Below, one piece after another: positions 8,599 to 15,344 of a stretch of 36,452 nucleotides of DNA (position 1 is its first letter; every line of letters begins with the position of its first letter). The stretch is taken from assembly GCF_002906255.1 (NCBI RefSeq), contig NZ_POTC01000031.1:1-36452 (forward strand), read 5' to 3'. The translations under genes were made by a program, and so were the position numbers. The notes below the pieces were generated by a model. It did no database searches. It was not told the DNA's origin and saw nothing but the letters and a program-made list of their open reading frames with translations. The DNA is from Novacetimonas maltaceti (GTDB lineage Bacteria > Pseudomonadota > Alphaproteobacteria > Acetobacterales > Acetobacteraceae).

Positions 8599-8674
8599 CC
8601 CTTTTTTCCTCCATTATGCACGCGCGTAAAAAAGGTTAGGTAGCGGTCCACATCAAAAGGAGGGTCGTTTTAGA

Positions 8675-8689
8675 CCCCCCTATGGGGGG
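8675..8689. repeat. Perfect C6-TAT-G6 inverted repeat between HNH and terS
   Basis: Six C and six G enclose TAT. It lies in the only gap (8599-8717) between the HNH gene and the small terminase gene, where cos sites are found in HK97/HNH-type phages. It has no T run, so it is a poor terminator. A role as packaging-site element is inferred from position only. Confidence 0.4.
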
Positions 8690-8717
8690 ATCGTGGTGCA
8701 TGCGCCGATTTCCGCCA

Positions 8718-9041
8718 TCATCCGGCGGGAGATCCCCGCTGGTCGCGTGCCGTGCGTGCGCTGTGGCAGGGTTTGCACAGCGGGCGCAGGTTCGACCAGT
8801 CGAGACGCAGGTCAGGACGCTCCTTGATGGTGAGGATATGGTCGACCTCGTTCGCCGGTGTCAGCCGTCCCTGCTCATAGCAGAACAGGCACAGCGGATG
8901 CGCGGCAAGGAAGGACCGTCGGCATTTCTGCCACCGTCGATCATAGCCCCTGGAGGCTGCCGACCCACGCCACTGGTCGTACTGTTGCCGGGGCTGGACC
9001 GACGCCCCGGCAATGCTGTGCCGTGGTGGTGCCGACGGCAT
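8718..9041 (-). CDS. HNH homing-type endonuclease of the packaging module
   Basis: 107 residues. The zinc-binding pairs CLFC and CKPCH bracket the catalytic EVDHILTIKE and the NLRPLCKPCHSARTARDQ segment that are the signature of phage HNH nucleases beside terS. In HK97 the neighbouring HNH protein is needed for cos cleavage by the terminase. The ATG overlaps the previous stop as TGATG, but the first 25 residues are weakly conserved in character and the true start could be internal. Confidence 0.88.
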   Translation of the reverse strand: MPSAPPRHSIAGASVQPRQQYDQWRGSAASRGYDRRWQKCRRSFLAAHPLCLFCYEQGRLTPANEVDHILTIKERPDLRLDWSNLRPLCKPCHSARTARDQRGSPAG

Positions 9042-9658
9042 CAGAAATCGCAGCCACCGCTATCGAACCCACCGCCACCGCAGTCAAAGCCACCGCCGGT
9101 ATCGCCGCCGCTGCTGTAACTGAACCCGCCGGAACCCGCATCGCCGCCGCTTCCGACGAACGGATCCGGAGCGGGCGCGGGTGCGCTGACCGTGCGCTCG
9201 ATCACCGTGTCATGTCCGCGGTCGGAACCCATCACCGATCCGGCAATCCCGCCCAGCAGCGCACCCTCCAGAAAGCCATTGTCGCTGCCGCGCGATGCCC
9301 CGGCATTGACGATGACCGGCGCGGGAGCAGCTGCCGGGACCGCCGCGCTGTCATACGCATCCGACGCCGGACGCGGGGACGTGGTCGAACGCGGGGAAAC
9401 AGCAACACCCGTGCCAGAAACCGGCACCGACGGGCGCGACGCCACGTTTGCCGTGACCCGGCGCGCGACCTGCTCGTCACGACTGCGCCGGATCCGCTCC
9501 ATCCGTTCCTCGTGCTCCTGGTCAATCAACTTCCGGCGGATGCTATCCTGCCGCTTCGACCAGGACAGCCACGCGCACAGCGCGATGACACAGAGGATGA
9601 ACAGCAGGATCACAAACATAAATTCCGTGCTGATGTGCACATGGTGCGTGGGGTGCAT
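9041..9658 (-). CDS. Membrane-anchored protein with glycine-rich tail
   Basis: 205 residues, no family recognised. One N-terminal transmembrane segment (FMFVILLFILCVIALCAWL, about residues 14-32) precedes a strongly basic/charged helix (RKLIDQEHEERMERIRRSRD), then an Ala/Pro/Val-rich stretch and a C-terminus of about 35 residues made of Gly, Ser, Asp and Phe with a few Cys (GGGFDCGGGGFDSGGCDF). The tail resembles secretion or aggregation-prone low-complexity ends. A holin role is possible by topology but not supported by size or context. It is TGATG-coupled to the HNH gene. Confidence 0.6.
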   Translation of the reverse strand: MHPTHHVHISTEFMFVILLFILCVIALCAWLSWSKRQDSIRRKLIDQEHEERMERIRRSRDEQVARRVTANVASRPSVPVSGTGVAVSPRSTTSPRPASDAYDSAAVPAAAPAPVIVNAGASRGSDNGFLEGALLGGIAGSVMGSDRGHDTVIERTVSAPAPAPDPFVGSGGDAGSGGFSYSSGGDTGGGFDCGGGGFDSGGCDF

Positions 9659-9684
9659 TCAGGTTTTCCTGTGGTGAATAGGGG

Positions 9685-10482
9685 TCAGACGGACGAAATG
9701 AGCAGCTCCGCCGCCCGTTTCTTGCTCAGACCGATCGAATAGGTGGTCTCAACGGCCTCGATCCGGAAACGCCCGAAAATCTCCCGGATCTCCGGCACGT
9801 CATTGATCGACATGATGAACCGCCCTTTCAGGCTGCCCAGCAGGTCTGCAATCCGGACAAAATCATCCGGCGAGAACAGACATTTCCCGTAATCGTCCTC
9901 GCAGCCCCAATACGGCGGATCGAGGTAGAACAGCGTGCGCGGCCGGTCGTAGGTGGGGATCAGCCGCTCATAGGGCAGGCATTCGATCACCACGCCGGAG
10001 AGGCGCTGATGGACCTCATCGAGCATCGGACCCAGCCTGCCGACGTCGAAACGGGCCGAACTGGCGACTGCCACGCCGAACGACCGTGACCGTGGATTGC
10101 CACCGAACCGTAAACGCTGCAGGTAAAGGAACCGTGCTGCCCGCTCCAGATCTGTCAGGCTCTCCGCGTTCGTATCCAGCAGGCGCTGGAAATCCGCGCG
10201 GCTGGTCAACTGGAACCGCAGCATGTCCATCAGGGGCACATAATGCCGCTGGAGGATACGAAACAGGTTCGAGACGTCACGCGAAACGTCGTTGATCACC
10301 TCGCCCTTGGCGCGGAACGGACGACGCAGGAACACGCCGCCCATGCCGATAAACGGCTCGACGTAGGTGTCATGCGGCACCTTGGCGATGCGCTCGATGA
10401 TGCGGGACGCGAGGTTGCGCTTGCCCCCGAGATAGGGGGCAACAGGCGACACCGGAGTCGCCGGAATTTGTGCTGAACACAT
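9685..10482 (-). CDS. Dam-type DNA adenine N6-methyltransferase (D12 class)
   Basis: 265 residues. The AdoMet motif PYLGGKRN (16-23), the VEPFIGMGGVF loop (41-51), and the catalytic FYLDPPYW (about 185-192) are in the order of D12-class adenine methylases such as Dam. No restriction partner is adjacent, so it is likely an orphan phage methylase that protects its DNA or alters regulation. No ribosome binding site is visible before the ATG; the upstream 150 nt forms several hairpins and another ORF overlaps its start, so translation may be coupled or controlled. Confidence 0.9.
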   Translation of the reverse strand: MCSAQIPATPVSPVAPYLGGKRNLASRIIERIAKVPHDTYVEPFIGMGGVFLRRPFRAKGEVINDVSRDVSNLFRILQRHYVPLMDMLRFQLTSRADFQRLLDTNAESLTDLERAARFLYLQRLRFGGNPRSRSFGVAVASSARFDVGRLGPMLDEVHQRLSGVVIECLPYERLIPTYDRPRTLFYLDPPYWGCEDDYGKCLFSPDDFVRIADLLGSLKGRFIMSINDVPEIREIFGRFRIEAVETTYSIGLSKKRAAELLISSV

Positions 10483-10651
10483 AGGAATGATGCTCGAACG
10501 CCCGTTCCTTCACAGGAACCGGGGCGGGGGTTTCCCGTGCGCAGCACCACCTGCGCGGTTTGGTTTGCCCCAAGCAAACCAGCCCTCGCCCCCAAACCTG
10601 TGAGGCGAAGGAAACCGTCCGACCGGACATAGTCCGGGCGTGATCGAGCAA
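10370..10651 (-). CDS. Possible Ash/Icd-like small protein ORF overlapping the methylase start
   Basis: 93 residues from a TTG (or 86 from the ATG at 10630). SGRTVSFASQVWGRG, PAPVPVKERAF and STNSGDSG resemble pieces of the P4 Ash / 'host cell division inhibitor Icd-like' ORFs found in many prophages. The last 37 residues overlap the methylase in another frame. The DNA is a series of hairpins, so an RNA function is equally likely. The resemblance is from memory, and a second open frame (10296-10661) covers the same stretch. Confidence 0.3.
   Translation of the reverse strand: MLDHARTMSGRTVSFASQVWGRGLVCLGQTKPRRWCCARETPAPVPVKERAFEHHSYVFSTNSGDSGVACCPLSRGQAQPRVPHHRAHRQGAA
10504..10637. repeat. 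Cluster of four perfect hairpins upstream of the methylase
   Basis: Within 134 nt stand GTTCCT/AGGAAC (10504-10519), GCGCAG/CTGCGC (10539-10556), GGTTTGC/GCAAACC (10562-10580) and CCGGAC/GTCCGG (10623-10637), all with loops of 3-6 nt. Two more, GGCGAC/GTCGCC (10445-10462) and GCCCCC/GGGGGC (10423-10440), continue into the methylase N-terminal codons. None has a T run. This looks like a structured RNA leader on the minus strand. Confidence 0.6.
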
Positions 10652-10712
10652 GACGCGCCATTTGCGCGCCTGCCTACCGAATCGATGATTTGAAGCGCGG
10701 CGTCAAGCGTTG

Positions 10713-11318
10713 TTACGCCCGCGCGATATCGAGCGGCACCTGCCTGAAATCGTCGTCCGGCCCGTTGCGCTCATGGAACCGCAGGTAGGCCTTGGTCGTA
10801 TCAATGCGGATGCTGTCGCTGATGGCCTGCATCGCACGCTGCCATTCCTCGTCCTCGATATTGAGGCGGCGCAGCCCCAAAATCTTGTCGGTGCGGATCT
10901 TGCCTTCCTTGCCGACCTCGAACGCGTCCGTCACGATGACCTTGAGGTTCGCATCAGCGCCTTCGGACCAGCGCTCCAGGCAGTTGTCGATCAACGCCTT
11001 GGCGGCCTGCAGTTCTGGCCCGAACGAAATGGAATCGCCGATCGCAATGGTGATCCGACGGCGGCCGTCGAAACTCATCAGGGTGATGTTGCCCTTCTGC
11101 CCACCATAGGTCGCGCCATACTGCTCGGTAATGAGCGCCAGCGCCGTATGGATGTTTTCCATCGAGACCTGCCGGAACGACTTGAGTTGCTCACGCAGGA
11201 CGGCAGCCTCGGCAAAACGATCCTGCACCAGGTCGTCGATCATCAGGTCCTGCGGCTTGACCTTGTCACGCGGCACCAGACGGCCGGCAGAATCCTGCAT
11301 GTAGCCTTCGGGCACCAT
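10713..11318 (-). CDS. DUF3164 family phage protein
   Basis: 201 residues from ATG 11318, which overlaps the upstream stop (TGATG); the frame extends to 11360 but that start breaks the coupling. The opening VPEGYMQDSAGRLVPRDKVK, the central YGATYGGQKGNITLMSFDG and a later LRRLNIEDEEWQRAM are the landmarks of DUF3164, known from Mu-like and other transposable or lambdoid phages near early or transposition genes. Function is unknown. Confidence 0.85.
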   Translation of the reverse strand: MVPEGYMQDSAGRLVPRDKVKPQDLMIDDLVQDRFAEAAVLREQLKSFRQVSMENIHTALALITEQYGATYGGQKGNITLMSFDGRRRITIAIGDSISFGPELQAAKALIDNCLERWSEGADANLKVIVTDAFEVGKEGKIRTDKILGLRRLNIEDEEWQRAMQAISDSIRIDTTKAYLRFHERNGPDDDFRQVPLDIARA

Positions 11319-11497
11319 CACGCGGCCTCCCGCTGTGCCGCACGCATGTTCGCCGCGCATTCCTGCGCGCGACCGGCCGCCCAGATCTTCACGCCGGGGC
11401 GACGGTCACGCTGGGTGATGCGACGGTAATGCGCGGCGGCGCGTTCCCACACGGTGACGTCCGTGGCGGGTTTCCGGGGCCGGTGGCTGGGCTTCAT
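11318..11497 (-). CDS. Small basic protein upstream of the DUF3164 gene
   Basis: 59 residues. AAGGAAG six bases before the ATG at 11497 favours this start over a GTG at 11515. It is rich in Arg and Ala (WERAAAHYRRITQRDRRPG, then WAAGRAQECAANMRAA), suggesting a small nucleic-acid-binding helix pair. No family recognised. It is TGATG-coupled to the DUF3164 gene and lies about 45 nt after the recombinase gene. Confidence 0.55.
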   Translation of the reverse strand: MKPSHRPRKPATDVTVWERAAAHYRRITQRDRRPGVKIWAAGRAQECAANMRAAQREAA

Positions 11498-11541
11498 GGG
11501 TCTTCCTTGTTTCACGGGTGAGGGGACCTGCGCGCCGTGCG

Positions 11542-12417
11542 CTACGGGTCCAGATATTTGCCAGCGCCGTCACCCTCGCGGACGTGGCTGTATCGTGTCG
11601 TGGTGGCGAGCGAGGCATGTCCCAGCGTGGCCTGGACAACATGGGGCGGTGCGCCCCGGTCCTGCGCGTGCGATGCGCAGGCATGTCGTAGCCAGTGTGC
11701 CGATACGGCAGGGGACAGCCCCGCTCGCCGCGCGGCTCTCTTCACGATGCGGTCCCCCGCCTTTGCGTGAAGAGGGCCACCATCGTGGCCGGGGACCACC
11801 GGCCCGTCAGGCCGGTTATCAACGCGCAGCGCCACGAGCTCTTTCCACAGCTTGGCGGGCACCAGGACCGAACGGGTCTTGCCCCCCTTGCCGTGGACAG
11901 TGGCAATGCCGCCCTGCTGGCGGCGGGTCATGCTCCGCCACGTGAGGCCACATGCCTCACGAAGACGGAGCCCCATGACATACAGGACGCGCAGGAACGC
12001 CCGCTTGCGGGGATCATCCTCCCCGTCGATCATGCGGGCGACGTCCTCCTGCGTCAGGATGCGCTCATGCAGCGTGTCGCGTCCGCGCTCCATACGGAAC
12101 GCCGCGCCCACGTCAGAAGGCAGCATCCCCAGCCGTGCGCCGAACGACAGCAGCGATTTGACGGCGGCCAGCTTCCGCCGACGCGTGGCGTCCGCGCATT
12201 CCAGACTGTCGAACCACAGCTGCAGGTCCGCCAGCACGACCTCGCCCAGCGTCTTGCCCGTGAAGGCGAGGAAGGCTCGGGCGTCCCGCCCATAGGCATC
12301 GCGGGTGTTGTCACTCCGGTTGTGGAGCCACGACCGGATGAGCATTTCATCCGCCGAGATATTGCGGGCAGACGGGGCCATCGTGGCGGGCGATCGGGCA
12401 CGATCTCCACTAACCAT
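11542..12417 (-). CDS. Tyrosine recombinase / phage integrase
   Basis: 291 residues. A SAM-like N-terminal core-binding domain (SADEMLIRSWLHNRSDNTRD and onward) is followed by the catalytic domain with Arg151 (MGLRLREACGL), Lys177 (HGKGGKTR), His241 and Arg244 (HWLRHACASH), His267 (LGHASLATT) and the nucleophile Tyr276 (TTRYSH). The full catalytic set is present, so it should be active. It is oddly placed in the interior of the element, between replication and packaging genes, not next to an attachment site. It could act as an integrase or in circle resolution (XerC-like). Confidence 0.93.
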   Translation of the reverse strand: MVSGDRARSPATMAPSARNISADEMLIRSWLHNRSDNTRDAYGRDARAFLAFTGKTLGEVVLADLQLWFDSLECADATRRRKLAAVKSLLSFGARLGMLPSDVGAAFRMERGRDTLHERILTQEDVARMIDGEDDPRKRAFLRVLYVMGLRLREACGLTWRSMTRRQQGGIATVHGKGGKTRSVLVPAKLWKELVALRVDNRPDGPVVPGHDGGPLHAKAGDRIVKRAARRAGLSPAVSAHWLRHACASHAQDRGAPPHVVQATLGHASLATTTRYSHVREGDGAGKYLDP

Positions 12418-12461
12418 TTGAAACGCCTAGATTATTGACCCGAAAACGACCGTCGAAAAAC

Positions 12462-12556
12462 GGGGCATAACTACAGTTATGTCCCTGATTTCCGGGGTCT
12501 GGAGGAGTTATGTCCCGCCCTGCTGCCGCAGGGCTGTCACATAAGACCGGGTTATG
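12462..12556. repeat. GTTATG / CATAAC repeats upstream of the recombinase
   Basis: A near-palindrome (GGGGCATAAC, 4 nt, GTTATGTCCC at 12462-12485), a direct copy GTTATGTCCC (12507-12516), and an inverted pair CATAA/TTATG (12540-12556) occupy the recombinase promoter region. Repeats of this kind are typical of operator or recombinase arm-binding sites. Which protein binds is not shown. Confidence 0.5.
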
Positions 12557-12565
12557 ATCCCGGTT

Positions 12566-12853
12566 TCAGGGCACCGAAACCATCGCGCTGGCACGGTCAT
12601 ATGCGCTCCGGTTCCCAACCACGCGCCCCGGATCCCGAAAGCCATTCCGGTCGCAACACGCATGCGCCCGCTCGGCTGCATCCTGACTGGACGAGGCCAT
12701 CACCGGGAAAATGATGCTCATTCCATCCGGGCGGCGCGCCATAAAACGAAAGCGGCGCAGCGGTCCATGATTGACGACCCCGGCCTTCTGGTCGGCGACG
12801 GCCTCCAGATATTTGACCGGAACAGGGGGCATGCCGCCAATGCTATCGCTCAT
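12566..12853 (-). CDS. Unknown phage protein
   Basis: 95 residues, not recognised. The N-terminal part VPVKYLEAVADQKAGVVNHG and the middle RRFRFMARRPDGMSIIFPVM look like a small alpha/beta protein; the C-terminus has paired Cys (HACCDRNGFRDPG). It overlaps the upstream membrane protein gene by 11 nt and ends before the recombinase promoter repeats. Confidence 0.5.
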   Translation of the reverse strand: MSDSIGGMPPVPVKYLEAVADQKAGVVNHGPLRRFRFMARRPDGMSIIFPVMASSSQDAAERAHACCDRNGFRDPGRVVGNRSAYDRASAMVSVP

Positions 12854-13037
12854 CGGTCATCATATCTCCGATTGCGGACAGGACAGCGAGCACCACCGGG
12901 ATCGTCAGACCGATACTCAGCGCTGCCCCGGCATTCTGCCCTGCGATATCATGCGCGGCATTCATGGAAAGGCCGCCGATAACGCCACCCAGACAGACCC
13001 GCGCCACGACCTTGGCAGCGAACTTGCCCGCGCTCAT
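12843..13037 (-). CDS. Small two-helix membrane protein
   Basis: 64 residues from ATG 13037, ATGA-coupled to the upstream gene; a longer frame to 13193 is unlikely. Two hydrophobic stretches, FAAKVVARVCLGGVIGGLSM and AALSIGLTIPVVLAVLSAIG, are separated by a short polar turn, and the C-terminus is acidic. Size and topology would suit a small pinholin-like or exclusion protein, but position far from any lysin gives no support. Confidence 0.5.
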   Translation of the reverse strand: MSAGKFAAKVVARVCLGGVIGGLSMNAAHDIAGQNAGAALSIGLTIPVVLAVLSAIGDMMTDER

Positions 13038-13438
13038 CCCAGCGACGGCGCGCCAACGCGACGCCCACGACTGCCCATTATCGGGCCGAACGCCAGCGTC
13101 GAACGGACCAGCCCGGCGGGCAGGCGTTCGGTCTGGCGTGCCTCGGCCTCGCGCCGCATCGCGGCAATGACCATCCGCATCGTCTCCACGCACACCTGGC
13201 CAACACGCTTCTGCCGACCGGCATCAGCCCACGCCCACTGGCCGCAATGGATGATCGCGCCGCGCAGGGAGAACGTCGCCTCCCACGCGATCGGCACGAC
13301 GTCCGCCCGGTGAAGGCGCGCCGTGCCCCAGACGATGGGCACGACCAGGACGCGCGTTTCCGTCACGGTCACGACGATGCCCTGGCGATTTCCACGCACG
13401 ACAACGTCGCCGCGCGTCAGCATCGGCGATGATTTCAT
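13034..13438 (-). CDS. Unknown phage protein with beta-barrel-like N-terminus
   Basis: 134 residues from ATG 13438 (a longer frame to 13507 would run through the terminator stem). MLTRGDVVVRGNRQGIVVTV and ETRVLVVPIVWGTARLH are alternating hydrophobic strands like an SH3/KOW-type small barrel, and the C-terminal half is basic and helical (MVIAAMRREAEARQTERLP). It may bind nucleic acid, but no family is recognised. Confidence 0.5.
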   Translation of the reverse strand: MKSSPMLTRGDVVVRGNRQGIVVTVTETRVLVVPIVWGTARLHRADVVPIAWEATFSLRGAIIHCGQWAWADAGRQKRVGQVCVETMRMVIAAMRREAEARQTERLPAGLVRSTLAFGPIMGSRGRRVGAPSLG

Positions 13439-13474
13439 CAGATGACTCGATTTTGGGAATGCCCGTCCGGGCAT

Positions 13475-13509
13475 AAAAAAAGCGTGGCGTCCATTCTCTG
13501 GACCCACGC
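13475..13509 (-). terminator. Rho-independent terminator splitting the minus-strand operon
   Basis: On the minus strand GCGTGGGTCCA pairs with TGGACGCCACGC (one bulge) and is followed by TTTTTTTAT. It lies after the late-regulator-like gene (ends 13552) and before the 134-aa gene. It would separate the replication block from the recombinase and structural genes. Confidence 0.75.
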
Positions 13510-13551
13510 ATAACGATAGTTTGCCATGTTTGTCTTAAATTGGTGGGCACG

Positions 13552-14106
13552 TCAACCCTTCCATAATGTTCCCGGCATCTCGTCGTAATGTTCCTCCAGT
13601 TGCTCCAGCAGGAAACACAGCACGCCAGCGGTGCTGCGCCGGTCCTGTTTCAGTCTGGCTGCCATATCCATCAACGACAGCCCGTCGATCATCAGCAGCA
13701 CCAGCAGCTGCTCGCCGCGCGCGCCGATGCGCTGGCGGATATAGTCCCGGCGCGCGGCAGATCCCATGCGCCCGATCATGGCGTCATGAATATCGCCCCG
13801 TTTTGCACCGTGCTCCATTTCCGGGTCGCTGCCGCCCAGGACGCCGATCTCGTAATCGACTGCCCACATCTGGGCATAGCCGACCTGGCCGTCGGTGATT
13901 TTCCCGGAACGGCGCAGACCATACAGGCCCGCGCACGTGCGCAGCACCTCGGTCGATGGACCATCCGGCTTGAGTTTGACAGAGACATCCGCCAGATCGC
14001 CGTGGGCCAGGCGTTCGGGCGAGGGGGCAACGCCGCGGTCGCGCGGCGCTGGACGAGAATGTGCGGACTGACGGGTCCGACGGCCGGAAAGCGCTGCGAC
14101 TGACAC
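13552..14106 (-). CDS. Putative late-gene regulator with C-terminal HTH
   Basis: 184 residues from a GTG at 14106 (AAAGG about six bases upstream); a longer GTG frame starts at 14244, but its first 46 residues do not look coding. The middle has GQVGYAQMWAVDYEIGVLGG and IGRMGSAARRDYIRQRIGA; the C-terminal QLLVLLMIDGLSLMDMAARL looks like a helix-turn-helix of the sigma-region-4 or RinA/ArpU-like kind. Proteins of this layout at the end of replication operons often activate packaging genes. The role is inferred, and a terminator follows immediately. Confidence 0.55.
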   Translation of the reverse strand: MSVAALSGRRTRQSAHSRPAPRDRGVAPSPERLAHGDLADVSVKLKPDGPSTEVLRTCAGLYGLRRSGKITDGQVGYAQMWAVDYEIGVLGGSDPEMEHGAKRGDIHDAMIGRMGSAARRDYIRQRIGARGEQLLVLLMIDGLSLMDMAARLKQDRRSTAGVLCFLLEQLEEHYDEMPGTLWKG

Positions 14107-14281
14107 GCGGGGCCTTTCAGTTTGGTAGATCCCGACATGCCCGCCCCTTTGCGATGCCGCCCAGTCGGCGGAAGGGGTACGAACAGCGGCCGGGAATTGG
14201 GAAACAGTATAGACCCGTTTTTCTGTCAAAACAGCCTGTAACACGCTGAAAATCGCGGTTTTTCGATAAAACGGACGGACT

Positions 14282-14509
14282 TCACAGATCGATTCGATGA
14301 TCGGTCAGGCGCGCACCCTGCGCAGCAAACCTGCCATGCCGGTCACGGCGCTCCGACACCTTCAACGCGTCGTCGCGCTGCACCCGCATCATGGACAGCG
14401 CCAGCTGCATGCCCGCCAGTTCGCGCCCCAGATCCCGGTTTTCCTGCCGCAGCCGCGTGACCTCCTCACGATCCGGTTGAAACCGCCTGAACAACCAATC
14501 GAACATCAC
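14282..14509 (-). CDS. Small coiled-coil protein
   Basis: 75 residues. MMFDWLFRRF, then a heptad-patterned helix (REEVTRLRQENRDLGRELAG and onward), with a basic end. It is ATGA-coupled to the methyltransferase gene upstream. Not recognised; may dimerise and bind the membrane by its aromatic N-terminus. Confidence 0.55.
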   Translation of the reverse strand: MMFDWLFRRFQPDREEVTRLRQENRDLGRELAGMQLALSMMRVQRDDALKVSERRDRHGRFAAQGARLTDHRIDL

Positions 14510-15144
14510 AGCACCTCCTCTGCGCCGGGAACGGAAATTGTCTCATGATCAGGACCACGCCTGCGCCGCTGTCGAGGCGGTCGGCCGACATCCGGCAGCC
14601 AGCCGACAATCGGGGGGCCGCGATATCCACGCTCGAACACGAACCAGGCGTAATCGACCGCGCCACCTTTCCCCGCCACGGCGCGGTCGCCCGGCGGCAT
14701 GTTCATGCGCACGCTCGACACCCACAGCCGCGCGAAACAGGTCTGGGGCCACCACACGCGGCGCTTCTGTCCCGCCAGAAACCCCAGCCGCAGCACGACG
14801 CACACGCGATCCCATGTGTGCAGCAGCGCAACCTCGATAAACTCCCGCGCCTGGTTGTAGGGGGGATTGGACACGACACTGTCGGGGCGGAACTGGCGCA
14901 GGCTGTCGCGAAAATCCATCGTCGCGATGTCCGGCCTGCGCGGTCGCAGGTCGGTCCCGATGGGGATGACATCCTCGATGCCCGTCAGCTGCGTCGGCAC
15001 GTTCCCCGCGCCACAGCACGGATCCAGCACCCGGCCGCGCAGGGGGCGTACCGTCGCCTCGGCCGCGATCAGGGCATCCACGGCCCACGGCGGCTCGACA
15101 TACCAGTCGTCGGCAACCCGGTCGTAGCCGGAATGGGCGTTCAC
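14506..15144 (-). CDS. N6-adenine DNA methyltransferase-like protein (NPPY)
   Basis: 212 residues. The AdoMet motif VLDPCCGAGNVP and the catalytic SNPPYNQAREF are in the order of gamma-class adenine methylases, with an N-terminal YVEPPWAVDAL. The C-terminal part (FVFERGYRGPP) is typical of short phage versions that lack a target recognition domain. No nuclease is adjacent. It is ATGA-coupled on both sides. The element thus has two unrelated DNA methylases. Confidence 0.8.
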   Translation of the reverse strand: MNAHSGYDRVADDWYVEPPWAVDALIAAEATVRPLRGRVLDPCCGAGNVPTQLTGIEDVIPIGTDLRPRRPDIATMDFRDSLRQFRPDSVVSNPPYNQAREFIEVALLHTWDRVCVVLRLGFLAGQKRRVWWPQTCFARLWVSSVRMNMPPGDRAVAGKGGAVDYAWFVFERGYRGPPIVGWLPDVGRPPRQRRRRGPDHETISVPGAEEVL

Positions 15145-15344
15145 GACGCCAGCGCCCGGCGCAGTTCCGCGCGCAGGTTTTTCAGGCCGCGCGGATCGCC
15201 CGTCTGGGCTGATCCAAAAACCGGTTTCGGCACTGACGGGTGACAGAATCGTAGGGTGTTGTGCCCGGTGATCGAGCAGGTATAGCCCAGAGCCTCGGCA
15301 TACAGGATGACCTCCCGCGCCCCTTTGCGAAACCGCCGCTTCAT
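15141..15344 (-). CDS. HicA-like small RNA-binding-fold protein, no HicB partner
   Basis: 67 residues from ATG 15344 (ATGA coupling; longer frames are antisense-like). The order is a helix (KGAREVILYAEALGY), strand (TCSITGHNTLRFCHP), strand (KPVFGSAQTGDPR) and helix (LKNLRAELRRAL). This is the dsRBD-like fold of HicA toxins, whose catalytic His falls in a 'GSH/GHN' turn; here GHN is present. The usual HicB antitoxin gene is absent, so it may be a benign phage RNA-binding relative and not a toxin. Confidence 0.5.
   Translation of the reverse strand: MKRRFRKGAREVILYAEALGYTCSITGHNTLRFCHPSVPKPVFGSAQTGDPRGLKNLRAELRRALAS

Noticed and set aside
12843-13037. Holin call for the small membrane protein
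   Set aside because: Size and topology fit, but there is no endolysin or spanin nearby and many small phage membrane proteins look alike.
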